Both the position numbers and the translations under genes were made by a program. A DNA stretch of 58,644 bases from an archaeon (GTDB taxonomy: Archaea; Hydrothermarchaeota; Hydrothermarchaeia; JALTZZ01), in assembly GCA_027051165.1 (NCBI GenBank), contig JALTZZ010000059.1, positions 1-58,644 on the forward strand. Direction: 5' to 3'. Below, piece by piece: positions 31,850 through 40,318 of the stretch. Each line of letters starts with the position of its first letter. Position 1 is the stretch's first letter. The notes beneath the pieces are model-generated. The model was given only the letters and a program-made list of their open reading frames with translations, ran no database searches and was not told where the DNA came from.

Positions 31850-32034
31850 ATCCCCTTTGAATACCTATAATTATAACTTTAAAAAATTTTTTAATCACAA
31901 AATTTTCAAAAAAGCTTTATGTTAAGAAATATTTAGGAGATAATTTTATAAATGTAACATTTCTGATTGAGCAGTCTGAATAAAAACGCCCTCTTTCATA
32001 AATTTTAGCGTAAATATGAAAAAATAGAGCGAAT

Positions 32035-33210
32035 CTAAAATTTTTCTTCGAAAATTTCTTTTAAAATATTTATAGCACGGTCAACATGCTTTTTATTTAT
32101 TATAAGCGGTGGAAGAAATCTTAAAATCTTATCATGAACGCAGTTTATAAGGAGACCTTTTTCCAAGGCTTTGTTGACAATTTCCCTGCCGTCTATGCTC
32201 AGCTCAACACCAATCATCAATCCTTTTCCTCTAACTTCTTTTATAAAGTCGTATTCATTTTTTAATTTTTTAAGCTCCGAAATAAAATATTTTCCAACTT
32301 TTTCTGCGTTTTTATATATTTTCTCTTTTAATAGAACGCTAAGGGTAGCTTTTGCTGCGGTGCATGCTAAGAAGTTTCCTCCAAAAGTGCTTGCATGATC
32401 ACCCTTCTTAAATGCATTCATAACCTCCTCTCTCGCAAGCATAGCCCCTATAGGAAAGCCGTTTCCAAGGGCTTTGGCTAATGTAAATATATCTGGCTCA
32501 GCTTTGTAGAGCATGTATGCAAATATTTCGCCAGTTCTTCCCATGCCAGTTTGCACCTCATCGAGAATTAAAAGCACATTTTTTTCGTCGCATATTTCCC
32601 TAACAGCTCTTAGATAATCGTCGTCTGGGACTATAACTCCACCTTCTCCTTGTATAGGCTCAAGGATTACTGCAGCTGTATCTCTACTTATTGCCCTTTC
32701 GAGTGCCTCTATGTTGTTGAACTCTACATGCTTGAAACCCGGCACTAAAGGCTCAAAGGGCTTTTTATACTTCTCCTGTCCAGTGGCACTTAAAGAACCG
32801 AGTGTTCTTCCATGAAAAGAATTTACTGTTGCAATAATTTCCTTTTTACCTGTATATCTTCTTGCAAGCTTTATTGCAGCTTCATTTGCCTCTGCTCCGC
32901 TGTTGCAAAAGAAGCTCTTAAATCCCTTTGTTATTTCATATAAAATTTCGGCAACCTCTATCTGGGGGATTATGTAGTAGAGGTTTGATGTATGCATAAG
33001 CTTCTTTAGTTGCTCTGAAACTGCTTCAACAACACTCTCGTGGCAGTGCCCAAGGTTTACCGTTGCAATTCCAGCGATGAAGTCCAAGTATTCCCTTCCT
33101 TCTGTATCGTAGAGATAGACACCCCTACCCATAGTAAAGGCTACTTCATACCTTGAATAGACATTTGCTAAATATTTTTCCTCTTTTTTTATTAATTCCT
33201 CGATGCTCAT
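32035..33210 (-). CDS. argD: Acetylornithine (or related) aminotransferase
   Basis: A 391-residue class III PLP aminotransferase. It begins with YDTEGREYLDFIAGIATVNLG and NSGAEANEAAIKLARRYTGK. The PLP-binding Lys is in LAKALGNGFPIGAML, and the PLP-ring Asp in LILDEVQTGMGRTG. The family transfers an amino group in arginine synthesis; archaeal members may also act in lysine synthesis, so the specificity is inferred. The start overlaps the preceding CetZ-like gene by four bases, so it is the last gene of the tubulin-family operon, an unexpected partner. Confidence 0.88.
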   Translation of the reverse strand: MSIEELIKKEEKYLANVYSRYEVAFTMGRGVYLYDTEGREYLDFIAGIATVNLGHCHESVVEAVSEQLKKLMHTSNLYYIIPQIEVAEILYEITKGFKSFFCNSGAEANEAAIKLARRYTGKKEIIATVNSFHGRTLGSLSATGQEKYKKPFEPLVPGFKHVEFNNIEALERAISRDTAAVILEPIQGEGGVIVPDDDYLRAVREICDEKNVLLILDEVQTGMGRTGEIFAYMLYKAEPDIFTLAKALGNGFPIGAMLAREEVMNAFKKGDHASTFGGNFLACTAAKATLSVLLKEKIYKNAEKVGKYFISELKKLKNEYDFIKEVRGKGLMIGVELSIDGREIVNKALEKGLLINCVHDKILRFLPPLIINKKHVDRAINILKEIFEEKF

Positions 33211-34373
33211 TCTCCCTCTTCCTCGTATAAAATTTTTGACACTGTTGCGTTGAGCTCCTTAACTTCTCTTTCGAGATCCTTCATCCTAAAATTAATTTTT
33301 TCCACTTTTTCAACGATTTTTGATAATATTTCTATGTCCATTTTGCTCTTTTTAAGGAGTTTTCCCTGCTTGTATAATGTTCTCAGTTTTTCTGAAATCT
33401 TTATTCCCGAAAGAAGAACCGTTACCTCTATACCTCTAATTTCGCTCGGCAGATCTCCGCCTCTAACTTCCTCTATTCCGAGCTCTTTTTCAATCCAAAG
33501 TCTTGCTGGAATGCTTCCAAGGAAGTCAAGATACTTCTTGTTCCCTCTTACAATTACAAGAGCTTTTCTTGCACTTTTTGGATCCACATCAATAAGCGTG
33601 TTCTCCAAGGATTTTTGAGTAAGGGAAACAACAACATCAGGTTTTATAAGCTTTTCTTCCTTTTTCATGAAAAATCCAAATTTGTTCTCCTCTTTAATCT
33701 CAATTAAAGCATTTCCTACTACACTTACTCCAGTAAGCGTGTTTATAACATCACTTACACTTAAAGTTTCTGTTCCAAGCTCCCTTCTATGCCTATACTC
33801 ACCAACCTCGAATATGTTGTTGAAGTATCTAAAAATTTTTTCATTTATCCTTGAAAACCAGCTCCTAAGTCGCATGCCTTCCTTTAGCTTGTCGTTGTCC
33901 ACTGGAAACAGGGCATCTGCGCTCTCCGCTATACCTTTAAAGTTCTGTGAAAAATTTAGAAACACGTTTTCCAAATCTTCTTCGCTTGGTAGAATGCCAA
34001 TTACGTAAACGGGCTCTGTATAGCTCGCCTTCAGCTCCTTTAGAAACGGCTCTATTGCGCTGCCTGTTCCACCGCCTAAACCAGCTATAACAAGCAGACA
34101 GTCAAATACATCTTTTATTGAATCTATTTTTTCTACTATGTCGTATTTGTCGTATTCAAAAGCCTCTTTTGCAAGCTCAGAATTTAAATTCGATCCGTTG
34201 CCGTCGAAGAATCTTGTTCCAAGAAGAAATTTATGCTCATGACTACAAAAATTTAAAAAAGATTTATCTGTATCTATAAGCAGACCTTGGTATGGAACTC
34301 TGCCCCAGCTCTTTAAAAATATGTCTGCTATAGCGCAGCCGGCTCTGCCTATCCCTATTACAAAGGGTCTCAA
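33207..34373 (-). CDS. CetZ-like tubulin-family GTPase with C-terminal coiled coil
   Basis: A 388-residue protein. The N-terminal GTP-binding domain has VIGIGRAGCAIADIF (first loop) and AGLGGGTGSAIEPFL, the tubulin/FtsZ signature GGGTGS near residue 97. The T7 region reads LSVSDVINTLTGVSVVGNA, with an acidic residue where CetZ has its catalytic Glu, so GTP hydrolysis is possible. The C-terminus (KMDIEILSKIVEKVEKINF and RMKDLEREVKELNATVSK) is a clear coiled coil, not usual for CetZ. It is the fourth gene in a row after two other tubulin homologues and a membrane protein (14 bases upstream), and overlaps argD by four bases. Confidence 0.85.
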   Translation of the reverse strand: MRPFVIGIGRAGCAIADIFLKSWGRVPYQGLLIDTDKSFLNFCSHEHKFLLGTRFFDGNGSNLNSELAKEAFEYDKYDIVEKIDSIKDVFDCLLVIAGLGGGTGSAIEPFLKELKASYTEPVYVIGILPSEEDLENVFLNFSQNFKGIAESADALFPVDNDKLKEGMRLRSWFSRINEKIFRYFNNIFEVGEYRHRRELGTETLSVSDVINTLTGVSVVGNALIEIKEENKFGFFMKKEEKLIKPDVVVSLTQKSLENTLIDVDPKSARKALVIVRGNKKYLDFLGSIPARLWIEKELGIEEVRGGDLPSEIRGIEVTVLLSGIKISEKLRTLYKQGKLLKKSKMDIEILSKIVEKVEKINFRMKDLEREVKELNATVSKILYEEEGE

Positions 34374-34387
34374 AGTTCCTCACCGCT

Positions 34388-35176
34388 TCATAAGCGTTCC
34401 GTTTTTCTCCTGAATACCAACAGCAAGAGAACGACAACTATTACTGCTACACCTATGCCAGCAAACATAAAGATTTTTGTTCTGCCCGTATATTTATTAA
34501 CGGCTTCATCGACAATCGTAATTACGTCGTTCGCTCTTGCAATTGCTAACGATGGTTCGTTGTTCTTTAGGTAATTCTCCGCATCTTTCAGCTTCTTTTC
34601 AGCGGTTACTGCAGCGGATTCAAGTGCAGCCACGTTCTTCCCCTTAGCTTTTTCCTTTAGTATAAGCGACTTTAAGCTTGCAAGCTTTTCTTTCGCAGAA
34701 TCTACAACATCTATTGCCTTTGCCAGCTCATCACTCGGATAAGCGATAATGTCCTTTGTAAATTTGTCTAAAAACGTGTTCTTCCCCTGCACACTCGTTA
34801 TCTTTATTGTGTAGAGCATGAACTTAGCCCCACTTTTGCTCGTTACGGTAGGCGTTTCAAAGGATATTGTTATCTCCGCTTCTTCAAGCTTTCCAAATTC
34901 CTGCTTTAAGTATCCCTTCCCAGAGAATTCCTGTCCATTAGCCTTTATTTTTATATCAGCATCTTTTATTCCAGAGGAAACTTCTACCAGCACTTTGTCA
35001 AGTATTACGTCTGTCTGTTTCTTTACAACAACTGTTGCTACAACTCTCTCTCCTGTTTTTGGATTTTCATTCGATATAGAGCTCTTGTCGAAATCTATAA
35101 CAAAATATCCAGCATTCTCTGCATATGCAAAGGGTAGCAATATCAATAGTGCCGCTACTACCCATAGCCATTTCAT
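34388..35176 (-). CDS. Secreted, C-terminally anchored protein in the tubulin operon
   Basis: A 262-residue protein. It has a signal peptide (WLWVVAALLILLPFAYA, likely cut after AYA) and a beta-rich domain (about 25-135; TGERVVATVVVKKQTDVILD) that looks Ig-like or CARDB-like. A helical, possibly coiled-coil stalk follows (150-225; VDSAKEKLASLKSLILKEK), then one membrane helix (about 235-256; IFMFAGIGVAVIVVVLLLLV) and a very short basic cytoplasmic tail FRRKTERL. No enzyme motif is seen. It lies between two tubulin-family genes with 14- and 9-base gaps. It may link a cytoplasmic polymer to the cell envelope; this is inference from position and topology. Confidence 0.7.
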   Translation of the reverse strand: MKWLWVVAALLILLPFAYAENAGYFVIDFDKSSISNENPKTGERVVATVVVKKQTDVILDKVLVEVSSGIKDADIKIKANGQEFSGKGYLKQEFGKLEEAEITISFETPTVTSKSGAKFMLYTIKITSVQGKNTFLDKFTKDIIAYPSDELAKAIDVVDSAKEKLASLKSLILKEKAKGKNVAALESAAVTAEKKLKDAENYLKNNEPSLAIARANDVITIVDEAVNKYTGRTKIFMFAGIGVAVIVVVLLLLVFRRKTERL

Positions 35177-35185
35177 ATTCTCACC

Positions 35186-36199
35186 TCAGAACAGCGGTTT
35201 TATATCATCAAAAAGCTCTTCTAACTCCTTAGGAATTTTTTGTGTGGTTTCCTTTTCCTTAATTTTTGTTTCAAAATCTTCCAATATATCGCCAATGCCG
35301 TTGAACATTATACATATATCTAAATGTTTTGCATCCAAGTAGTCCCTAAATATATATTCGAGTTCAGCATTAAATTTCCTTTTGCACCACTCTCTTCCAT
35401 AGTTTTGCCCGTGAAGCTTGCTTAAATCACCTATAGCGATGAAGCTTGCCTCTCTAAACTCTTTTAAATTGAAGTATGTATAGTTTCTTATTATTGTTTC
35501 GAGCGCATCCTTGACAGAGATGTCGTTCTTTGTTGTCATGATTCCAAACGTTGATATGTTTCCCTTTACAAGCCTGTATATTTCTATCGGCGGAAGTAGG
35601 TGGAGAAGGTTGTATATCGAGCTGTTTACGTATTTATACGCACCTACAATATCTTCACCTCTGCTAACGAGAACGTTGTTGTCGAGAACTATGCAACCGT
35701 CAAGCTTGTCAACTATCCTGTCAAAATTTTCATAAACGTTCTTTATATAAACGTAGCCTTCCGTTCTTGACGGGAGTATAAGGATTCCTATTACGGGAAT
35801 CTTGTATACAACTCTAACGCTCTCTGCAATAACTGGCATAGCCCCAGTCCCAGTTCCTCCTCCTAAACCGGCGACAACAAAAAATACATCAGGCTTTGTG
35901 GGATTGGCTCTTCTTATAGCTTGCATTGCGATTTCAAGCTCTTCTTCCATTATTATCCGAGCTAAATCTACGTCTCCTCCGGTTCCTTTACCCTTAACCC
36001 TACTGCTGCCAACCAAGACTCTGTTCTCCTTAGGTATTGATGAGAGTTGCTTGATGCTGTCGCTCGTATCTATAGCTACACCCCTAATATCATCAGATTT
36101 TTCATAAAGCTTTTGAATAATAGCCTTAAATATATTCTTCTTAAATAAACTTTCTACTACCTTTGATCCAGCACCACCTACACCGATTATTGAAAGCAT
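35186..36199 (-). CDS. Divergent FtsZ/tubulin-like protein lacking T7 catalytic acid
   Basis: A 337-residue protein. It opens MLSIIGVGGAGSKVVESLF and carries VAGLGGGTGTGAMPVIAE, the GTP-binding signature near residue 110. The region where FtsZ has NLDFAD reads PPIEIYRLVKGNISTFGI, with no Asp at the catalytic position. GTP binding is therefore likely, but stimulated hydrolysis at the subunit interface is doubtful. The C-terminal domain is short and its end is Glu/Lys-rich (ETKIKEKETTQKIPKELEE). It follows the CetZ gene by 8 bases and precedes the anchored protein. It may be a regulator or a stable-filament member; it could belong to the FtsZ-like families linked to membrane remodelling. Confidence 0.75.
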   Translation of the reverse strand: MLSIIGVGGAGSKVVESLFKKNIFKAIIQKLYEKSDDIRGVAIDTSDSIKQLSSIPKENRVLVGSSRVKGKGTGGDVDLARIIMEEELEIAMQAIRRANPTKPDVFFVVAGLGGGTGTGAMPVIAESVRVVYKIPVIGILILPSRTEGYVYIKNVYENFDRIVDKLDGCIVLDNNVLVSRGEDIVGAYKYVNSSIYNLLHLLPPIEIYRLVKGNISTFGIMTTKNDISVKDALETIIRNYTYFNLKEFREASFIAIGDLSKLHGQNYGREWCKRKFNAELEYIFRDYLDAKHLDICIMFNGIGDILEDFETKIKEKETTQKIPKELEELFDDIKPLF

Positions 36200-36207
36200 A
36201 AAAGCAC

Positions 36208-37350
36208 CTAAAGGCTTTCTATATCACCAAGTAAGTAGTCCAAGTCTCTCCTTTCTCCCCCAGCCTCTGTTGCAAGCTGTTCCTGAACCTTCTTAGCCCT
36301 TTCAAGAAGCTTTTTAACTCTCGGAATCTCAGTTATACCGGCAAGCAGAACGACGCATGCAACGTTGTTTGCTTTTGGCACTGGATAATCCCCTCCTCTT
36401 ACTTCCGTGCCCCTTATACTCGACTCTAACCACTGCCTCGCCTTTTCGATACCCTTCCTATCGAGCTCTTCTGGAGGACCGGCTATTACTATTAGAGCCT
36501 TCTGTGCAGAGGTATAGTCGCATGGTAGCAGCAATCTGCCCTTAACAGCCCTCTTTGTTACACTTAGTATTCTGCTGGCTTTTCCTATGTCATACTCTTT
36601 TTTCTTAAACAGCCTCCTTAGGAATCCTTCCCTTTTAACGGCTTCAGCGGCATATCCTAAGGTAGCAATTCCACCCGCTTTTAATGTATTTATAATTTCG
36701 CTCGCATCAACCACCTTTTCAGCTACAACTTTTGCGTGCTTAACTTCACCGGCTCTGCAGAGAATTCCAACCCTCTTTACAATTTCCATGTTTATCCTTT
36801 CATAAGCCTCTCTAACGCTTTCACCGGGTCTCAGGAAGGCTCCGTTATCCACAAGAATAACAGCATCTGCAACAGGAAGCAGTGCTTTAAGACTTCTTGC
36901 AGCATTTAAAGTATATATATCACCTTCATTTTCTGCTGGGAGAACACCTATCGCATATACGGGCTCATCGTATATCCTCTTTAGATGCTTCGCAACAACG
37001 GGTATTGAGCCGCTTCCCGTTCCGCCACCAAGGGCTGCAACAAGTATAAAAGCATCTATCGTGCTGACATCCTTATTTGCAACTTTGTTTAAAATAAGTT
37101 CAATTTCTTCCTCAGCGATTTTTGCAGCAAGCTTATTGTCAGCCCCAACACCATGTCCTTTAACCACAGTCTCGCCGAGAAGGACTCTATCTTCTCTATT
37201 TATATATTTTAAGCCCATCAAATCACTTAACGCAGTATTTACTGCAATCGCTTCAAATGTATGTGGAACATGGCTCTTTCTATCTTCAGCTATAAACAAA
37301 TCCACAATCTTTCCACCAGCCTGCCCCAAACCTATAAGCAATACCTTCAT
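36208..37350 (-). CDS. cetZ: CetZ-family tubulin-like GTPase
   Basis: A 380-residue protein. It has LIGLGQAGGKIVDLFIAEDR near the N-terminus and [20 protein letters not shown], the GTP-binding signature near residue 110. The T7 loop VVDASEIINTLKAGGIATLG has the Glu used by CetZ. A C-terminal EVRGGDYPVPKANNVACVVL is shared with the CetZ at 33207 (EVRGGDLPSE), showing close kinship. CetZ proteins shape haloarchaeal cells rather than divide them. It is the first gene of the operon with 8-base spacing to the next. Its upstream region (37351-37476) is AT-rich and presumably holds the promoter. Confidence 0.88.
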   Translation of the reverse strand: MKVLLIGLGQAGGKIVDLFIAEDRKSHVPHTFEAIAVNTALSDLMGLKYINREDRVLLGETVVKGHGVGADNKLAAKIAEEEIELILNKVANKDVSTIDAFILVAALGGGTGSGSIPVVAKHLKRIYDEPVYAIGVLPAENEGDIYTLNAARSLKALLPVADAVILVDNGAFLRPGESVREAYERINMEIVKRVGILCRAGEVKHAKVVAEKVVDASEIINTLKAGGIATLGYAAEAVKREGFLRRLFKKKEYDIGKASRILSVTKRAVKGRLLLPCDYTSAQKALIVIAGPPEELDRKGIEKARQWLESSIRGTEVRGGDYPVPKANNVACVVLLAGITEIPRVKKLLERAKKVQEQLATEAGGERRDLDYLLGDIESL

Positions 37351-37476
37351 ACACTTTCCTCCGTGAGAATGATGTTTGTGTTTGCTAATTCTAACGAACT
37401 TATTATAATAAAAAACTTTCGTTCCATATAAACTTTGTGAGGCATGTATGAATGTTTTATAACCTAAAAATTTAAA

Positions 37477-38202
37477 TTAAAATTCCAAATCCTCCCTTGA
37501 ATAAACAACAAATCTATTATTTTGGTATAAAAGGGGAAAATACTGAGTGTCGTGGTTTGTAAACCTCATCTTTACAACTCCGAGATACCTCTCCATAATT
37601 GTAACTATATCGTCCCCTCTCCTCTCCATAACGAGGTGTATTATTCCATCTGCAAGGAACTCTTCTACACCGTAGTGCCCAAATCTTACCTTAGTCCCCT
37701 GCTCAATTTCCGATATTAGAAAAGACGTTACTCCCAAATCTCTTAAACTTTTGAAGAAATAAAATATTTCGCTTCTTGGATCATCTATTGTTGTTAAAGA
37801 ATATATTGCATTTAAAGAATCTATAACAAGAAGTTCAAAGTCAATTTCAGATTTCATTTCTTTTAAGAATACAGAAATTTTTTCAATCCAGTTTGAATAT
37901 TTTTTCTTCCTAATTTTTTCTGAAATTTCATTAAAGTCTACTATTTTTAGATTTTCGTTATAGTCCATATTTAATTTTCTCATTTGAAGCATTAAACTAT
38001 CAATATCCTGCTCTATCGTTATATAGAGTCCGGGGATTTTTTCGTAGAGTGCATTTTTGTAGAGTATGCTGTAGCAGAGAGAAGACTTCATTGTTCCAGC
38101 ACTTCCGCACACCAAATTAACCGTTCCTTTTGGAATACCACCTTCGATTCTCTCATCAAAATTCTCTATATATGTTTTTATTCTCGGGATTTCGAGAGCC
38201 AT
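37477..38202 (-). CDS. RecA/KaiC-like ATPase
   Basis: A 241-residue single-domain RecA-superfamily protein: an approximate Walker A, CGSAGTMKSSLCYSIL, in which Met replaces the last Gly before the Lys, a Walker B region FELLVIDSLNAIYSL, and a downstream RFTNHDTQYFP. The GTMKSS variant occurs in some archaeal RecA-superfamily signalling ATPases, so it may not be inactivating. It is upstream of, and in the same orientation as, the CetZ operon (126 bases away) and divergent from proS. A signalling or regulatory role is typical of the family, but the substrate is unknown. Confidence 0.75.
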   Translation of the reverse strand: MALEIPRIKTYIENFDERIEGGIPKGTVNLVCGSAGTMKSSLCYSILYKNALYEKIPGLYITIEQDIDSLMLQMRKLNMDYNENLKIVDFNEISEKIRKKKYSNWIEKISVFLKEMKSEIDFELLVIDSLNAIYSLTTIDDPRSEIFYFFKSLRDLGVTSFLISEIEQGTKVRFGHYGVEEFLADGIIHLVMERRGDDIVTIMERYLGVVKMRFTNHDTQYFPLLYQNNRFVVYSREDLEF

Positions 38203-38267
38203 AATAAAATTTATGCTACGTTAATTTAAATAAATCTTACTGCTCAATAAGTAGAGTAGGTGGTTGC

Positions 38268-39704
38268 ATGCATGCTAAGAGGGAGAAATGGGCTAACAAC
38301 TTTAGCGAGTGGTTTAACGAGGTAATAGAGACTGCTGGGATTCTCGACGTAAGGTATCCAGTTAAAGGACTCTACGTTTGGCTACCCTACGGTTTTAAAA
38401 TAAGGAGGCTTGTAACAGAGCTCATAAGGGAGATTCTATATAGATATGATCATGAAGAAGTCCTCTTCCCGATATTAATTCCAGAGACGGAATTTGCTAA
38501 AGAAGCACAGCACATAAAAGGTTTTGAGGATCAGGTTTATTGGGTTACACACGGCGGCTTAGATGAGCTAAATGTTAAGCTTGTTTTGAGACCTACAAGC
38601 GAAACCGCATTCTATCCAATGTTTGCCCTATGGATAAGAAGCCACGCTGACATGCCGCTCAAGATATTCCAAATAGGTAGCGTGTTCAGATACGAAACGA
38701 AACACACGAGACCTCTCATCAGGCTTAGAGAGATTACAACTTTTAAAGAGGCTCATACGGCTCATGCAAGCTATGAAGATGCTGAAAGACAGGTTAAAGA
38801 AGCCATAGCAATATACAAAGAGTTCTTTGACAGACTGGCTATACCGTATAGCATATGCAGAAGACCTGACTGGGACAAATTTCCGGGTGCGGAATATACC
38901 GTAGCTTTCGATACGATATTTCCAGATGGAAGAACACTTCAGATAGCTACCGTCCACAACCTCGCACAGAACTTTTCTAAAACATTCGAGATTACGTTTG
39001 AAAACATAAAAGGTGAGCAGGAGTATGCTTATCAAACATGCTACGGAATAAGCGATAGGGTTATAGCAAGCCTAATCGCACTGCACGGAGACGATAGGGG
39101 CTTAATCTTAGTTCCTGAAGTATCGCCAATACAAGTTGTTATAGTTCCAATATGGTATAAAGATAAAAAGGAAGAAATAACAGAGAGATGTTTCGAAATT
39201 AAAGAAAAACTTGAAAAAATTGGAATTAGAGCACATGTAGATGATAGGGAGAAGATTAGGCCAGGGGCTAAGTTTTATGAGTGGGAGCTCAAGGGAATAC
39301 CAGTTAGAATTGAAATAGGACCAAAAGACTTTGAGGAAAACACCATTACTGTATGCAGAAGGGATACATTAGAAAAAATAAGAATAAATGCGGATGAGCT
39401 TGAAAAAATAAAGGATATTTTCGCAGAAATATATAAAAACCTAAAGAATAGAGCCCATGAAGAATTTAATAAGAGAATATCCTTTGTAGATGATATTGAG
39501 GAAGCGAAAAAATGTATAAAAGAGAAGAAGGTTGTTAGAGCATTTTGGTGCGGAGAAGAGGAGTGCGGCAAGGAAATAGAAGATAAGGTGGAGGCAAGCC
39601 TCTTGGGGATTCTCTTGGAAGGTTCAAGGAGTGCTGAAGGAATGAAGTGTGTAAACTGCAAAAAGGAGGCAAAATATGAAATACAGATAGCAAGGACGTA
39701 TTAA
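38268..39704 (+). CDS. proS: Prolyl-tRNA synthetase, archaeal/eukaryal type
   Basis: A 478-residue class II synthetase. Motif 2 lies around VFRYETKHTRPLIRLREITT, with KEAHTAHAS downstream, and GDDRGLILVPEVSP marks motif 3. The anticodon-binding domain follows (PIQVVIVPIWYKDK), and the C-terminal zinc-associated domain has CGEEECGKEIE and CVNCKKEAKYE. The C-terminal Tyr ending (ARTY) is typical of archaeal-type ProS. It attaches proline to tRNA(Pro). It ends directly against a relic insertion-sequence end (39707), which has not damaged the coding region. Confidence 0.95.
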   Translation: MHAKREKWANNFSEWFNEVIETAGILDVRYPVKGLYVWLPYGFKIRRLVTELIREILYRYDHEEVLFPILIPETEFAKEAQHIKGFEDQVYWVTHGGLDELNVKLVLRPTSETAFYPMFALWIRSHADMPLKIFQIGSVFRYETKHTRPLIRLREITTFKEAHTAHASYEDAERQVKEAIAIYKEFFDRLAIPYSICRRPDWDKFPGAEYTVAFDTIFPDGRTLQIATVHNLAQNFSKTFEITFENIKGEQEYAYQTCYGISDRVIASLIALHGDDRGLILVPEVSPIQVVIVPIWYKDKKEEITERCFEIKEKLEKIGIRAHVDDREKIRPGAKFYEWELKGIPVRIEIGPKDFEENTITVCRRDTLEKIRINADELEKIKDIFAEIYKNLKNRAHEEFNKRISFVDDIEEAKKCIKEKKVVRAFWCGEEECGKEIEDKVEASLLGILLEGSRSAEGMKCVNCKKEAKYEIQIARTY

Positions 39705-39706
39705 AA

Positions 39707-39724
39707 TTGCTCTGTTGCAAGTTT
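39707..39724. mobile_element. Solo terminal repeat of the element-C type
   Basis: TTGCTCTGTTGCAAGTTT is the terminal inverted repeat seen at both ends of the element at 48280-49105. Here it stands alone, 2 bases after the proS stop codon, with no transposase attached. It is a scar of an ancient insertion. Confidence 0.7.
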
Positions 39725-39736
39725 AATAAGAATAAT

Positions 39737-39770
39737 AACCCCCTTACGAGATGTGTAATGTAAGGAGATT
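39737..39770. mobile_element. Solo left-end hairpin of the IS4-like element
   Basis: AACCCCCTTACGAG and following bases match the left end of copy A, and the similarity continues past the hairpin into GATTACTTTTTATA. Relative to copy A the stem has a compensatory change (CTTG/CAAG to CTTA/TAAG). No IS4-like transposase follows. Confidence 0.6.
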
Positions 39771-40029
39771 ACTTTTTATAATAATTTAATGAGTTTACGT
39801 TTTTTTAATTGGCTCTTATATAACTTTTCTGATTGGTAGATGAAGATCGTCCAAATAATATGATTTTGGCATGACCATGTCTTCGTCATTTGGATAGTTT
39901 TTCGATGTCTATGCCAGCGAGAAATTTCCAACCAAAAGAGTTATAAGAACCTTTTAATTTCCTTCGGTATTTATTTAGCAATTCAAAATTTGGGATATAA
40001 AGCCTCCAGCAAGCGAAACGTTTATATAG

Positions 40030-40278
40030 TTGTTGTTCAGTAATCATGAACAAATAGCCCTCGTCTCGATGAAGCTCTTTAAGCTAAGCCGGCGACGGAA
40101 TAGAGCTGAGAGAGGAGGGTTTAATGGGGTGCTTTGCCAAGCCGTGCTTCTAAGGGTTGAGGAACCAGCTGTGGTAGAAGCCTATGTAGCTGGAATGTCA
40201 ATGATACCCCTTAGAGGCACAAACTTCCCCGCGAGCACTTTAGCGCTGGGAGGAAGTCAAAGTGAAACACAATATTAA
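40030..40278 (+). mobile_element. Probable IS200/IS605 tail (tnpB 3' end and right end)
   Basis: The open frame reads LFKLSRRRNRAERGGFNG and ASTLALGGSQSETQ, resembling the extreme C-terminal read-through tails of archaeal TnpB genes. The DNA CACTTTAGCGCTGGGAGGAA matches the conserved hairpin at the right end of such elements, the region that also makes the guide (omega) RNA of TnpB. No RuvC nuclease domain is left. A TATA-like TTTATATAG precedes it at 40020-40029. It could still encode a short RNA. Between 39771 and 40020 I see only AT-rich DNA without a gene. Confidence 0.45.
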
Positions 40279-40318
40279 TATAAAAGGGTTTCATCTAATA
40301 TACTTCTGGGTGTGAGAG

